Assembly (NCBI GenBank): GCA_019748055.1
Contig: JAIEQC010000005.1
Location: forward strand, 1 to 64,000
From: Caulobacteraceae bacterium
GTDB lineage: Bacteria; Pseudomonadota; Alphaproteobacteria; Caulobacterales; Caulobacteraceae
Direction: 5' to 3'
Length of the DNA: 64,000 bases
In this document: positions 20,315 to 32,243 of the stretch, piece after piece
How the letters are laid out: the number at the start of each line of letters is the position of its first letter
How positions within the stretch are numbered: the stretch's first letter is position 1
Program-made: the position numbers and the translations under genes
The notes under the pieces: generated by a model
Database searches by the model: none
Seen by the model: the letters and a program-made list of their open reading frames with translations, nothing else
Told to the model about the DNA's origin: nothing

Positions 20315-22215
20315 CCGGCCGGAGCCCCGGCCGTCCGCGCGCCACGTGTCTGCTTCCGCCAAAGGGCCGCGTACTCGCCCCCGACGCGGGCCACCAGCTC
20401 GTGGTGCGCGCCCCGCTCGACGATCCGGCCGGCCTTCAGCACCAGGATCTGATCCGCGTCCGCCACCGTCGACAGCCGGTGCGCGACCACAAGAGTGGTG
20501 CGGCCGGCGCGGGCCTTCTTCAACGTCTTCTGGATCGCCGCCTCGGTGCGGCTGTCCAGCGCGCTGGTCGCCTCGTCGAGGATCAGCACGCACGGGTCGG
20601 CCAGCAGGGCCCGCGCGATGCCGACGCGCTGGCGCTCCCCGCCCGAGAGCTTCAGCCCCCGCTCGCCCACCTTGGTGTCCATGCCATTGGGCAGGCCGCG
20701 GATGAAGTCCGCCAGCTCCGCCGCCTCGGCCGCCTCCCACACCGCCTCGTCCCCGGCGCCGGGTCGGGCGAAGGCGATGTTGGCGCGGATCGTGTCGTTG
20801 AACAGGGCCACGTCCTGCGGCACCAGGGCGACCGCGCGGCGCAGACTTTCCTGCGTCACCTCGCGCACGTCGCGGCCCTCGATCCGGACCGTGCCGACCT
20901 GCGGGTCCAGCAGGCGCAGCGCCAGCTTGACGATGGTCGACTTGCCCGAGCCCGACGGGCCGACCAGCGCCGTCGTGGTGCCCGGCGCGGCGACGAAGTC
21001 CACGTCCTCCAGACCGTTGGCCCGCGCGTCGTGGCGAAAGCCGACGTTCTCGAACTCCAGCGAGGCCCCGCGCGCGTCGGCGGGACGCGGCAGCGGCTGG
21101 GCATGCGGGGCGTCGGCCACCTGCGGCGTCTGACGCGTCACCTTCAGCATCTCCTCCATGTCGATGAAGGACTGACGGATTTCCCGATAGGCGAAGCCCA
21201 GGATGTTCAGCGGCTGATACAGGCTGATCAAGATCAACACGGCAGCGGTCACGTCGCCGGGCCCCATACGTCCGGCCGCGGCCTCGAAGCCGGCCATGAC
21301 GGCCATGACGCCCAGGCCGACGTTCATGATCGCCGCCTGGATCAGGTTCAGCGCCGCCAGCGAGCCGTTGGCCTTCAGCGCCGCCGACACGTAGGTTTCC
21401 AGCGCCCGGTCATAGCTCTCAGCCGCGCGTCGCTCGGCCCCGAACGACTTGACGGTTTCGTAGTTCAGCAGGGCGTCGACCGACAGGCCCGCCGCCTCCG
21501 TGTCCGCCGCGTTCATGGCCCGGCGATGCTCCAGCCGCCAGTTGGCCATGCCGAAGGTCGCGATCGCGTAGATCACGACCACCCCCACCGCCAGGGCGCC
21601 GAACCGCCAGTCGTAAAGCCCCGCCAGAACGCCGGCCGCCAGGATCAGCTCGACCGCCGTCGGGCCCAGGTTGAAGGCGATGATGCGCAGCAGGAAGTCC
21701 ACGGCGCGCGAGCCCCGGTCCATCGTCCGCGACAGGGCGCCGGACCGCTTGGTCTGGTGGAAGTCCAGCGACAGGTTCAGGGCGTGGGCGAAGGTTTCGG
21801 CCGCCGTCTTGCGCTGGGCCGCCGCCCGCACCGGCGCGAACACCACGTCCGACAGCTGGGGCGTCGCCGACGACAGGAATCGCACCAGGGCCCAACCGAC
21901 CGCCAAGGCCGCGAACGACAGTCCGACCGTCGTCGCCGCCGTCTGCCCTTCGGCCAGCCGGTTGACCGCCGCGCCCAGCACCAGCGGCGCCAGCACGCCA
22001 AGGCCCTTGCCGGCCAGCGTCAGGCCCAGCGCCCCCGCGATGCGGGCCTTCAGCTGCGGCGCGCCGGACCGACCGACCACGCCGAACAGGTCGCGCAGGG
22101 CGACCCAGGTGCCGGGGGTGTCAGGACTGGTCGGCTCCGTCGGACCCAGCGCCTTGACCTGGGGGTCGGCGCGACGGCCCGCGGAGCGCTCTCCGCGCAT
22201 CGCCATGCGTCCCAT
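20311..22215 (-). CDS. ABC exporter, Atm1/HMT-like half-transporter
   Basis: A 634-aa fused permease-ATPase. The N-terminal half has six membrane segments (about residues 55-340). The nucleotide-binding domain has Walker A GPSGSGKST, the Q-loop VPQDVALF, signature LSGGERQRVGIARAL, Walker B CVLILDEATSALD and the H-loop VAHRLST. Resemblance is to the Atm1/ABCB7 group that exports glutathione-derived or sulfur compounds and metals in alphaproteobacteria. The exact substrate is not determined. It converges on the hypothetical gene at 20314. Confidence 0.88.
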   Translation of the reverse strand: MGRMAMRGERSAGRRADPQVKALGPTEPTSPDTPGTWVALRDLFGVVGRSGAPQLKARIAGALGLTLAGKGLGVLAPLVLGAAVNRLAEGQTAATTVGLSFAALAVGWALVRFLSSATPQLSDVVFAPVRAAAQRKTAAETFAHALNLSLDFHQTKRSGALSRTMDRGSRAVDFLLRIIAFNLGPTAVELILAAGVLAGLYDWRFGALAVGVVVIYAIATFGMANWRLEHRRAMNAADTEAAGLSVDALLNYETVKSFGAERRAAESYDRALETYVSAALKANGSLAALNLIQAAIMNVGLGVMAVMAGFEAAAGRMGPGDVTAAVLILISLYQPLNILGFAYREIRQSFIDMEEMLKVTRQTPQVADAPHAQPLPRPADARGASLEFENVGFRHDARANGLEDVDFVAAPGTTTALVGPSGSGKSTIVKLALRLLDPQVGTVRIEGRDVREVTQESLRRAVALVPQDVALFNDTIRANIAFARPGAGDEAVWEAAEAAELADFIRGLPNGMDTKVGERGLKLSGGERQRVGIARALLADPCVLILDEATSALDSRTEAAIQKTLKKARAGRTTLVVAHRLSTVADADQILVLKAGRIVERGAHHELVARVGGEYAALWRKQTRGARTAGAPAG

Positions 22216-22245
22216 ATGGCTTGCGTCGCGGCCCGCGCAAAGCCC

Positions 22246-23262
22246 TCAGCCCAGCTTCGTCAGGGCGTCGATCAGTTCGTCCACGACTTCGGCCGTCGTC
22301 GCCCAGGAACAGACGAACCGCACCGAGCCGTCGTCGAACCTGTGACAGGCCCAGCCGGCGGCGTTCAGCCGCCGATGCGCCGCCTCGGACATGCGCACGA
22401 AGACGGCGTTGGCCTCGACCGGATGGCCCAAGGCATAGGGCGTGCGGTCCGCCACGCCGTCGGCCAGACGCCGCGCCATGGCGTTGGCATGCGCCGCATG
22501 GCGTTCCCAGGCCCCGTCTTCCAGCAGGCCGAGGAACGGCGCACTGAGGAAACGGCCCTTGGACGCCATCTGCCCGGCCTGTTTCAGCCGATTGTCGATC
22601 CGCCGCGCCAGCGACCGGTCGAACAGCACCAGCGCCTCCGTGCACAGACCGCCGGCCTTGGCCCCGCCCATCACCAGCACGTCCACGCCCAGCCCGGCGA
22701 TCGCCTTCAGGTCGAAGCCCGCAGCCGCGGCATTGGCCAGCCGCGCCCCGTCCAGATGCACCCCCATGCCGCGCGCCTTCGCCGGACCGGTCAGGGCCGC
22801 CAGCTCCGTCTCGTCATAGACCGCGCCGTATTCCGTGGCCTGCGTCAGCGACAGGGCGGCCGCCGGCTGACGGTGCCCCATGTCCGGCTCGCCCAGCGCC
22901 GCCTCCAGCGCGCGCGGGTCGATCTTGCCCGACGGCCCCGGCAGGCCGATCAGGCCGACGCCCTGGCCGAAGAACCCCGGCGCCCCCGTCTCGTCGGTGC
23001 AGACGTGCGCGGCGTGGTGCGCCACCACCGCCTCGAACGGAAAGGCCAGCATGGACAGGGCGATCGCATTGGCCGCGGTGCCGCTGAACACGAAGCGGAC
23101 CTCCACGTCGGCGTCCAGGCGTGCGCGGATCAGCTCCGTCGCCCGCGCAGCAGGGTCGTCGCCGCCATAGGCGCGCGCGAAGCCGTCGTTGTGCCGGACC
23201 AGGGCGGCCAGGGCTTCCGGCGCCATTCCGGCCACGTTGTCCGAGGCGAAGTCGAACCTCAT
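22246..23262 (-). CDS. ltaE: Low-specificity threonine aldolase
   Basis: PLP enzyme splitting L-threonine or allo-threonine into glycine and acetaldehyde. The 338-aa protein begins with the family motif MRFDFASDNVAGMAPE and has HLDGARLANAAAA with the PLP-contacting aspartate. The PLP lysine lies in VMGGAKAGGLCTEALVLF. The start at MRFDFAS is preferred to the 615-aa ORF because the family begins there and its ATG overlaps the MscS stop by 4 bp. Related beta-eliminating aldolases with another substrate remain possible. Confidence 0.85.
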   Translation of the reverse strand: MRFDFASDNVAGMAPEALAALVRHNDGFARAYGGDDPAARATELIRARLDADVEVRFVFSGTAANAIALSMLAFPFEAVVAHHAAHVCTDETGAPGFFGQGVGLIGLPGPSGKIDPRALEAALGEPDMGHRQPAAALSLTQATEYGAVYDETELAALTGPAKARGMGVHLDGARLANAAAAGFDLKAIAGLGVDVLVMGGAKAGGLCTEALVLFDRSLARRIDNRLKQAGQMASKGRFLSAPFLGLLEDGAWERHAAHANAMARRLADGVADRTPYALGHPVEANAVFVRMSEAAHRRLNAAGWACHRFDDGSVRFVCSWATTAEVVDELIDALTKLG

Positions 23263-24257
23263 TTGGCGGCCTTTCTGCGCGGCAGGGACAGCTTGGGCTT
23301 GGGCGCCGCCTTGCGCTTGGGCGGCACGATCGGCTCGGGCGGCTGGGGAAAGGGTTCGGTCGGGTCCGGCCCGGCCGACGGCGGGGCGTAATCCATCTGC
23401 ACCTGGTGCGGGAAGGGAATCTCCACGCCCGCCTCGTCCAGCGCCACCTTCACCTGCTCGTACAGGTCCGCCTGGGTCTGCCACCAGTCGTCCGACTTGA
23501 CCCAGGCGTGCAGCGACACCTGCACCGCGCTGTCCAGCAGCCCGGTCACCCCGGCCCAGGGCACGGGGTCGCCCAGCACCTTGTCGTGCTTCGCCGCCGT
23601 CGTGGCGATCACGTGCCGCGCCTGCTTCAGGTTGGAGCCGTAGCCGACGGTGAAGTGGATCTCGACCCGACGCGTCCCCTGCCCCGACAGGTTGATGATC
23701 ACGTCGCCCAGCACCTTGCCGTTGGGCACGACGATCTTGTGATTGTTGGCGTTGGAGATCTGCGTCACGAACAGGTCCAGCCGCTGAACCGACCCGGACA
23801 CGCCGCCCACCTCGATGACGTCTCCCACACGATAGGGGCGCAGGATCAGCAGCACGACCCCCGCCGCCACGTTCGACAGCGTCCCCTGCAGCGCCAGACC
23901 AACCGCCAGCGAGGCGGCGCCCAGCACGGCGATGATCGAGGTGGTCTGGACGCCCAGCCGCTGGAGCACGGCGATGAAGCCGATCACATAGACGCCGACC
24001 CGCACCACCTGGGCGATGAAGCTGACCACCGTGGGATCCTGCCGGACGCCACGGACGCGTCCGACCACCCGCCGCACGACCCGCGACGCCCATTTGGCGG
24101 CGACGACCGTCAGGGCCAGGATGAGGACAGCGATCAGCAGGTTGACCGCCAAGTCGCCCGCCATCTGGGTCAGCTTGGTGATGACCGCGGCATCCACGGC
24201 CGCCACGCGTTGGCCGGCGGCCACGGCGCCGGTCACCATCTCGGAAAGGTTCGCCAT
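23259..24257 (-). CDS. MscS-family mechanosensitive channel
   Basis: Small-conductance stretch-activated channel of the inner membrane. The 332-aa protein has two or three N-terminal membrane segments. The pore helix region (VLGAASLAVGLALQGTLSNVAAGVVLLILRPYRVGD) is followed by the beta domain with PNGKVLGDVIINLSGQGTRR, then an alpha/beta domain. A proline- and lysine-rich tail of about 45 residues follows the channel core. Length is close to E. coli MscS plus this tail. It is coupled by 4 bp to the threonine aldolase gene, which seems organisational rather than functional. Confidence 0.9.
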   Translation of the reverse strand: MANLSEMVTGAVAAGQRVAAVDAAVITKLTQMAGDLAVNLLIAVLILALTVVAAKWASRVVRRVVGRVRGVRQDPTVVSFIAQVVRVGVYVIGFIAVLQRLGVQTTSIIAVLGAASLAVGLALQGTLSNVAAGVVLLILRPYRVGDVIEVGGVSGSVQRLDLFVTQISNANNHKIVVPNGKVLGDVIINLSGQGTRRVEIHFTVGYGSNLKQARHVIATTAAKHDKVLGDPVPWAGVTGLLDSAVQVSLHAWVKSDDWWQTQADLYEQVKVALDEAGVEIPFPHQVQMDYAPPSAGPDPTEPFPQPPEPIVPPKRKAAPKPKLSLPRRKAAK

Positions 24258-24300
24258 GTCGGGGGTCTAGCCTCTGCGCCGCGACGGGGCAAAGGCCGGG

Positions 24301-24819
24301 TCAGTAGAATACGGCTCCCCGCTCGCCCGACACGGGCACGATTTCGGGCCGACGTCCCTCACCTTCGTCCGGGCGTCGCTCGGGCGGCGCCGAGCGCATC
24401 ACGCGACGGTCAGATGCCGCCACCGGCTCGAAACCGAAGCCCATGGAGTCGCGGCGGTGGGGGGCGGCTTCGACCGGCGTGACCACGATCTCCGGTTCCG
24501 GCCGCCGATCTTCAATCCACAGGTCGTCGGGATCGGCGGACGCGTCCCACCAGCCGCTTTCCATCTCCACCCATTCGATTGGTTGCGGCGCGGGCGGCGG
24601 CACGTGACGATAGCCGTCGGTCAGCTGACCGACCTCCATCACCGCGCCGGGTTCGATGGCGGGTGCGGGCGGCGTGACCACCGCGATCTTCAGCCCCGGC
24701 CCGCGCGCTTCGGTGTCCGTCGGCGCCGCGATCAGCGTCGCCCCCGCCGCCAGACCCAAGGCGACAACCGCTGCGCCGGCGGCGATCAGAAGGCGGCGAT
24801 GTCTCACGGCGGCGTCCAT
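24301..24819 (-). CDS. Hypothetical membrane-anchored proline-rich protein
   Basis: A 172-aa protein with one N-terminal membrane segment or uncleaved signal (LLIAAGAAVVALGLAAGATLIAA) preceded by HRR. The remainder is proline- and acidic-rich and predicted to be periplasmic and extended. No domain is recognised. It lies between the mechanosensitive channel and DNA ligase genes on the same strand, with short gaps of 43 and 31 bp. Confidence 0.6.
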   Translation of the reverse strand: MDAAVRHRRLLIAAGAAVVALGLAAGATLIAAPTDTEARGPGLKIAVVTPPAPAIEPGAVMEVGQLTDGYRHVPPPAPQPIEWVEMESGWWDASADPDDLWIEDRRPEPEIVVTPVEAAPHRRDSMGFGFEPVAASDRRVMRSAPPERRPDEGEGRRPEIVPVSGERGAVFY

Positions 24820-24850
24820 GATTCCGGAATGCGGAACGGCCCGATTCGGT

Positions 24851-26488
24851 TCACTGCCCCGCCGACAGCCGCCCGCCCTCGCGCTCCAGCGCCTCCAGCA
24901 GATCCATCACTCCGGACAGGGTGTCGGCCTCGTGGGGCGGCTTGTCCCAGCGGATGCGGCTGATGCGGGGAAACCGCATGGCCACGCCGGACTTGTGCCG
25001 CGGCGACCTCTGCAACCCCTCGAACGCGATCTCCAGCACCAGGCCATGGTCGCGCTCGGCCCTGACCGCCCGCACGGGACCGAAGCGGTCGGTCGTGTTG
25101 TCGCGCACGAATTTGTCCAGCTGGCGCAGCTCCTCGTCGGTGAAGCCGAAGTACGCCTTCCCGACCGGCGTCAGCACCCCCTCCTCCGTCCAGACGCCGA
25201 AGGTGAAGTCGGAGTGGAAGCTGGAGCGCTTGCCGTGCCCCCGCTGGGCGTACATCAGGACCGCGTCGATGACGTGCGGATCGCGCTTCCACTTGAACCA
25301 CGGCCCCTTGGGCCGCCCGGAGACATAGGCGCTGTCGCGCCGCTTCAGCATCAAACCCTCGGCCGCCGCCCCCACCGGCGGATCTCGCCGCAGGGCCGTC
25401 AGTTCGGCCACGTCGGCGAAGGGCACGTCGGGAGAGAGCCTAAACCGCTCCGGATCGTGGCCCTCGATCAGCCCAAGCAGGCGCCGGCGGCGCTCGACCA
25501 GCGGCAACGCCCGTACGTCCTCGTCGCCGTCGGACAGCACGTCGTAGGCGATCAGCGCCGCCGGGTGCGACGCGACCAGTTTGGGATCCACCGTCTTGCG
25601 GTTCAGCCGCCGCTGCAGTTCCGCGAACGGGGCCACCACGCCGTCGCGCAGGACCACCAACTCGCCGTCGATCGCGCCTTCGAAGGTCAGGGCCGACATC
25701 AGGTCCGGAAAGGCGCGCGAGATCTCGTCGCCGGTCCGCGACCACAGCCGCGTCGCGCCGCGCTCCCGCACCGCCTGCACCCGGATGCCGTCCCACTTCC
25801 ATTCGGCGATGAAGGCGTCGGGCGTGACGCGCGGCAGGTCCTTGTCCTCGTCAAGCGGGGTCGACAGCATCACCGGGCGGAACCGGCCCGGAGCGTCGGC
25901 CGCCGGCCGCTCGGCGCGGCCCTCCAGCCAGGCGAACAGGTCGGCATAGGGAGGCTCCAGCCCCTGCCACAGCTCCTCGACCTCGGCCACGTCGACCGGA
26001 TTCTCGCCGACGCGGGCCGCCGCCGTCTTGGCCAGACGGGCCGACACGCCGACGCGCAAGGCCCCGGTCATCAGCTTCAGCAAGGCCCACCGCGCCTTGG
26101 GCTGCAGATCGTCCAGCCATCGTTCGATCAGGGCCGGGACCTCGCTGCGTCCCGCCCCCTTCAGCGCCTCCACCACCTCGCCCAGCGTCGGCTCGCGGTT
26201 GGCCCGGCGGTTCGGATCGGCCGGCCAGATCAGGGCCGCCGTCTCGGCCAGATCGCCGACGTAGTCGTAGGACCAGCGGAAGAGCAGCGGATCGACCCGC
26301 CGCTCCACGGCCGCGCGGATCATGGCCGGCTTGGCCGCGTCGAAACTCAGGTCGCCCGTCAGAGCGGCCAGGGCCCAGCCCCTGTCCGGATCCGGCACGG
26401 CGCGCAGGTGGTCATGGATCAGCATCAGCTTGGCGTTGCGGGACGCCGTCAGCGACAGTCGGTCAAGCAGCTCGGCGAAGGCGCGCAT
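24851..26488 (-). CDS. ATP-dependent DNA ligase of the cisplatin-resistance type
   Basis: Seals nicks using ATP, in addition to the NAD-dependent LigA expected elsewhere. The 545-aa protein has an N-terminal DNA-binding domain, the nucleotidyltransferase motif EWKWDGIRVQ with the adenylated lysine, motif III-like AIDGELVV, GLMLKRRDSAYVSGRP and FKWKRDPH, and the OB-fold C domain. It matches the ligases that usually sit in an operon with a DEAH/Lhr-like helicase and an Mre11- or YSH1-like exonuclease. Those partners are not adjacent here. Upstream is a hybrid histidine kinase gene 39 bp away on the same strand. Confidence 0.9.
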   Translation of the reverse strand: MRAFAELLDRLSLTASRNAKLMLIHDHLRAVPDPDRGWALAALTGDLSFDAAKPAMIRAAVERRVDPLLFRWSYDYVGDLAETAALIWPADPNRRANREPTLGEVVEALKGAGRSEVPALIERWLDDLQPKARWALLKLMTGALRVGVSARLAKTAAARVGENPVDVAEVEELWQGLEPPYADLFAWLEGRAERPAADAPGRFRPVMLSTPLDEDKDLPRVTPDAFIAEWKWDGIRVQAVRERGATRLWSRTGDEISRAFPDLMSALTFEGAIDGELVVLRDGVVAPFAELQRRLNRKTVDPKLVASHPAALIAYDVLSDGDEDVRALPLVERRRRLLGLIEGHDPERFRLSPDVPFADVAELTALRRDPPVGAAAEGLMLKRRDSAYVSGRPKGPWFKWKRDPHVIDAVLMYAQRGHGKRSSFHSDFTFGVWTEEGVLTPVGKAYFGFTDEELRQLDKFVRDNTTDRFGPVRAVRAERDHGLVLEIAFEGLQRSPRHKSGVAMRFPRISRIRWDKPPHEADTLSGVMDLLEALEREGGRLSAGQ

Positions 26489-26527
26489 CGACGCTCAAAT
26501 AGGCGCGACGCCGTTCGGTTGCGACCG

Positions 26528-28333
26528 TCAGGCCGCTGCGCGGTCCGGCGAAGCCTCGAACACCGCCTGCACCGCCGCGCGGCCCTGCCCCACCGCCGAC
26601 ATCACCCGCGCCAGGGCGGCGAAATCGATCGGCTTGTTCAGATAGGCGTCGGCGCCGGCGTCCAGCCCGGCCTGATGATCCTCGGCCCGCGCGGAGGCGG
26701 ATAGGACGACGATCGGCGTCTGGGCGTTGGCGCCGCCGCCGGCGCGGATCGCGCGCGTCGCGCTGAGACCGTCCATGACCGGCATGTTCACGTCCATGAC
26801 GATCAGGTCGAACGTCTGACCCGCCGCCACGTCCACGGCGATCTGGCCGTTCTCCGCGCTCGTCGAGGCGTGGCCGGCGGAACTCATCCAGGCTTCCAGG
26901 ATCATGCGGTTCACGGGATGGTCCTCGACCACCAGGACGGAGAGGTTTCTTGCTTCCAGAATCTCTTCGTCCGCGACCTCTTCGGCCACGACCCTCCGCC
27001 ACTCGACCACCTCGGCTTCCACCGTGAAGGTGAAGGTCGATCCTCGGCCCAACTCCGACGTGACCTCGATGTCGCCGCCCATGATGTTGGCGAGACGGCG
27101 CGAAATCGTAAGCCCGAGGCCCGTACCGCCAAACCGACGCGTCGATGAGGCGTCGACCTGCGTGAAGGGCTGGAAAAGCCGCTGAACGTCGTCAGGCGCG
27201 ATCCCCGCTCCGCTGTCGGTGACCGAGAACTCGATGCGGACGCGATGATCGGAAACCCGTTCGCCACGGACCCGATAGACCACCGCGCCGGCGTCCGTGA
27301 ACTTGACCGCATTCGACAGCAGATTGTGAATGACCTGGCAGACGCGCAGGGGATCCCCGCGCACCACGCTCGGGATTTCCCCTTCCAGATGGGTCTCGAA
27401 GTCCAGTCCCTTGGCTTCCGCCTGAGCCTGGAAAGGCCCGACCACGCGGCGGTGCAGGTCTTCGACCGAAATGTCGACGACGTCGAACGTCATCTTTCCA
27501 GCCTCGATCTTCGTCATGTCGAGGATGTCGTTGAGCAGACTCAGCAGATTGTCGCCGGAATTCCGGATGATGGTCAGATATTCGCGCTGGGTGTCTTCGA
27601 GCCGCGTGGCGCCGAGCAGCTGGGCCGCGCCGAGCACGCCGTTCATCGGGGTCCGCAGTTCGTGCGAGATGACGCCCAGGAAGTTGGACTTGGCGTCGTT
27701 GGCGGCGTTGGCCTTGTCCCGAGCCTGCTCCAGTTCCTCGATCAGGTGCGCCTGATGGCCCTGGAAGTCGCGTATCCGCTCTTCGCGCAGCATGGTCATC
27801 ATGACCAGGACGAACAGGCCCGCGGCCGCGAACGGTATGGAAGCCAGGAACGGCAGGAACCCCTCGGTGCCGAACAGGCTGGCGGCCATGATCAGGGCGA
27901 CGGCGCCATAGGGCGACGAGATCACCATGGCCTGCCGTGGTGACGACCTCAGCTGCGAGAAAACCAGCACATAGCCCGACACGACGTACATCATCGCCAT
28001 GGGCTGCCCGAAAGCGGCGCCTGAAAACCAGGCGAGCAAAGGCGCAATCGCCCAGACGGCGGTCGTCGCGGTGGCCACAGCAGGGAACACCATGCCCCAA
28101 CCTGCGCCCACGCGATTGCTGATGCGGCGCTCGAACTCGCCGCGCACCGCGCCGGCTCCGACCGTCCCGATGAACCAGGCGCCGGCCAGGAGAGGATCCA
28201 GAATCGCGAAAAGGCCCAGCGCCCAAGCGCCGATGATCAGGTAGCGGAGGTATTGGGTCTGCAGGATGGCCCGCAGCGCCGCGGCGGCGTCGCCGGCGGC
28301 CTGATCGACGCCATGTCCATCGGAATCAACCAA
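26528..28333 (-). CDS. Hybrid histidine kinase, membrane bound
   Basis: A 601-aa sensor kinase. About five or six membrane segments fill residues 28-180, followed by a coiled coil and the HisKA domain with H224 (FLGVISHELRTPMNG). The HATPase domain has NLLSNAVKFT, VTDSGAGI and GGTGLGLTI. A C-terminal receiver domain has phospho-acceptor D514 (IVMDVNMPVMDG) and the K in YLNKP. It lacks a recognised periplasmic sensor, so the membrane domain itself may sense. No cognate regulator is adjacent. It is 71 bp downstream of bolA. Confidence 0.9.
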   Translation of the reverse strand: MVDSDGHGVDQAAGDAAAALRAILQTQYLRYLIIGAWALGLFAILDPLLAGAWFIGTVGAGAVRGEFERRISNRVGAGWGMVFPAVATATTAVWAIAPLLAWFSGAAFGQPMAMMYVVSGYVLVFSQLRSSPRQAMVISSPYGAVALIMAASLFGTEGFLPFLASIPFAAAGLFVLVMMTMLREERIRDFQGHQAHLIEELEQARDKANAANDAKSNFLGVISHELRTPMNGVLGAAQLLGATRLEDTQREYLTIIRNSGDNLLSLLNDILDMTKIEAGKMTFDVVDISVEDLHRRVVGPFQAQAEAKGLDFETHLEGEIPSVVRGDPLRVCQVIHNLLSNAVKFTDAGAVVYRVRGERVSDHRVRIEFSVTDSGAGIAPDDVQRLFQPFTQVDASSTRRFGGTGLGLTISRRLANIMGGDIEVTSELGRGSTFTFTVEAEVVEWRRVVAEEVADEEILEARNLSVLVVEDHPVNRMILEAWMSSAGHASTSAENGQIAVDVAAGQTFDLIVMDVNMPVMDGLSATRAIRAGGGANAQTPIVVLSASARAEDHQAGLDAGADAYLNKPIDFAALARVMSAVGQGRAAVQAVFEASPDRAAA

Positions 28334-28404
28334 GTCCGAAGCCCCCTGCCTGTCCCATCCAGCCGAGACACTGGGGCGAAGATTCTAAGACGAGGTGAAC
28401 GGCG

Positions 28405-28704
28405 CTATTCCGCCGCCTCCGCGGGCGTAAGGGCACGGATGGAAAGCGCATGCACCGGACCTGACAATTCTTCGGCCAGCAAGGCGTTCACCGCCCTCTG
28501 TCGCGCCAGACGACCCTGCCCCTCGAAGGCCGAAGCGACGATCAGAAGATTGAAGTGACTTTCCCCGCCGGGGCGGGCGTCCATGCCCCCCTCATGGTGG
28601 TGCCCCGCGTGACGCCAGCTGTCGTCGTCCAGTTCCAGGCGCGCGGGGTGCAGCGCTTCGGTCAACTTGGCGCGAATTCGTGCGGCTATCGGTCCTTCGG
28701 TCAT
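28405..28704 (-). CDS. bolA: BolA-family protein
   Basis: A 99-aa protein with the BolA fold: EGPIAARIRAKLTEALHPARLELDDDS, the histidine-rich loop HAGHHHEGG and the FEGQGRLARQRAVNALLAEEL helix. BolA proteins bind monothiol glutaredoxins and a shared iron-sulfur cluster and affect envelope stress in bacteria. The histidine of HAGHH is the expected cluster ligand. It is divergent from the J-domain gene with 44 bp between starts. Confidence 0.92.
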   Translation of the reverse strand: MTEGPIAARIRAKLTEALHPARLELDDDSWRHAGHHHEGGMDARPGGESHFNLLIVASAFEGQGRLARQRAVNALLAEELSGPVHALSIRALTPAEAAE

Positions 28705-28748
28705 CCAGCTTCCTTGATACGGGCCAATTCGACCCTACACTTCGGCCC

Positions 28749-30688
<1,940 letters not shown>

Positions 30689-30763
30689 TCGTCATCCAGC
30701 CGCGGCCGTCCCTTCCGGGCGGCCGTTTCCTTTCCTCCCTCCCCAGAAACGGAACTCGAGAGA

Positions 30764-32170
30764 ATGAGCGCGAAGAAGATCCTCGCGGAGATCAAGGAGA
30801 AGGACGTCCAGTACGTCGACCTCCGCTTCACCGACACCAAGGGCCGGATGCAGCACGTCACCTTCGACGTCGATCTGGTCGATGAGGAGTTCCTGGAAGA
30901 GGGGACCATGTTCGACGGCTCCTCCATCGCCGGCTGGAAGGCGATCAACGAGTCCGACATGCTGCTGAAGCCGGACCTGAGCGGCTTCTGGATCGACCCC
31001 TTCTATCAGCAGACGACGCTATTCCTGTTCTGCGACGTGCTTAACCCCGACACGGGCGAGCCCTACAATCGCGACAGCCGCTCGATGGCCAAGAAGGCGC
31101 TGGCCTACGTCCAGTCGTCGGGCGTGGGCGACACGGTCTTCTTCGGGCCGGAAGCCGAGTTCTTCATCTTCGACGACGTGCGCTGGTCCACCCAGCCGCA
31201 CGACACCGGCTACACCTACGACTCCATCGAACTGCCGGCGAACACGGGCGCGGAGTATTCCGAAGGCAACATGGGCCACCGCCCGGGGCCCAAGGGCGGC
31301 TACTTCCCCGTCAACCCGACCGACAGCGGCCAGGACCTGCGCGGCGAAATGCTGGGCGTCATGCGCGACCTGGGCATGCAGCCCGAGAAGCACCACCACG
31401 AGGTCGCCCCGGCCCAGCACGAACTGGGCCTGAAATTCAGCGACCTGCTGACGATGGCCGACCGGCTGCAGCTGTATAAGTACGTCATCCACAACGTGGC
31501 GGCGGCCTACGGCAAGTCGGCCACCTTCATGGCCAAGCCGACCTTCGGCGACAACGGCTCGGGCATGCACGTGCACCAGTCGATCTGGCGCGACGGCAAG
31601 CCGTTGTTCGCGGGCGACAAGTACGCTGGCCTGTCGGACCTGTGCCTGTGGTACATCGGCGGCATCATCAAGCACGCCAAGGCCATCAACGCCTTCGCCA
31701 ACTCGACCACCAACTCCTACAAGCGGCTGGTGCCGGGCTATGAGGCGCCGGTGAAGCTGGCCTATTCGTCGCGCAACCGCTCGGCGTCGATCCGGATCCC
31801 GTGGGTGAACTCGCCCAAGGCCAAGCGCATCGAGGCGCGCTTCCCCGACCCGATGGGCAACCCCTACCTGACCTTCGTCGCCCTGCTGATGGCGGGCCTC
31901 GACGGCATCGAGAACCGCATCGATCCAGGCACCGCCGCCGACAAGAACCTCTACGACCTGCCGCCCGAAGAGCGCGGCAACATCCCCGAGGTCTGCGGCA
32001 GCCTGCGCGAGGCGCTGGAGAACCTCGACAAGGACCGCGCCTTCCTGAAGAAGGGCGGCGTCATGGATGACGACTTCATCGACAGCTACATCGAGCTGAA
32101 GATGGAAGAGGTGATGCGCCTCCAGCTGCATCCCCACCCGGTCGAGTTCGACATGTACTACAGCTGCTGA
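30764..32170 (+). CDS. glnA: Glutamine synthetase type I
   Basis: Makes glutamine from glutamate, ammonia and ATP; the main ammonia-assimilating enzyme. The 468-aa protein has the type I core ([28 protein letters not shown], the [13 protein letters not shown] metal/ATP motif, [10 protein letters not shown]). The adenylylation site tyrosine lies in NLYDLPPEE near residue 400, so activity should be controlled by GlnE. It follows glnB and is followed by a stem-loop terminator at 32193. Length is standard. Confidence 0.98.
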   Translation: MSAKKILAEIKEKDVQYVDLRFTDTKGRMQHVTFDVDLVDEEFLEEGTMFDGSSIAGWKAINESDMLLKPDLSGFWIDPFYQQTTLFLFCDVLNPDTGEPYNRDSRSMAKKALAYVQSSGVGDTVFFGPEAEFFIFDDVRWSTQPHDTGYTYDSIELPANTGAEYSEGNMGHRPGPKGGYFPVNPTDSGQDLRGEMLGVMRDLGMQPEKHHHEVAPAQHELGLKFSDLLTMADRLQLYKYVIHNVAAAYGKSATFMAKPTFGDNGSGMHVHQSIWRDGKPLFAGDKYAGLSDLCLWYIGGIIKHAKAINAFANSTTNSYKRLVPGYEAPVKLAYSSRNRSASIRIPWVNSPKAKRIEARFPDPMGNPYLTFVALLMAGLDGIENRIDPGTAADKNLYDLPPEERGNIPEVCGSLREALENLDKDRAFLKKGGVMDDDFIDSYIELKMEEVMRLQLHPHPVEFDMYYSC

Positions 32171-32192
32171 TCATCGGCTGACGTCACGAAAA

Positions 32193-32224
32193 AAGGCCCC
32201 GGGCGAGCGATCGTCCGGGGCCTT
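32193..32224. terminator. Bidirectional rho-independent terminator after glnA
   Basis: aaggccccgg and ccggggcctt pair as a 10-bp GC-rich stem with a 12-nt loop, between the glnA stop and the convergent small lipoprotein gene. A run of A (cgaaaaaa) on the plus strand upstream of the stem gives a U-run for minus-strand transcripts, and ttcttc follows on the plus strand. It can therefore end transcription in both directions, strongest for the lipoprotein gene. Confidence 0.85.
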
Positions 32225-32243
32225 CTTCATTGCGCGATCGAAA

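Noticed and set aside
20149-23391. 1080-aa plus-strand ORF
   Set aside because: It is antisense to the ABC exporter and threonine aldolase, both of which have complete family motifs; its protein is a low-complexity arginine/glutamine-rich shadow typical of high GC.
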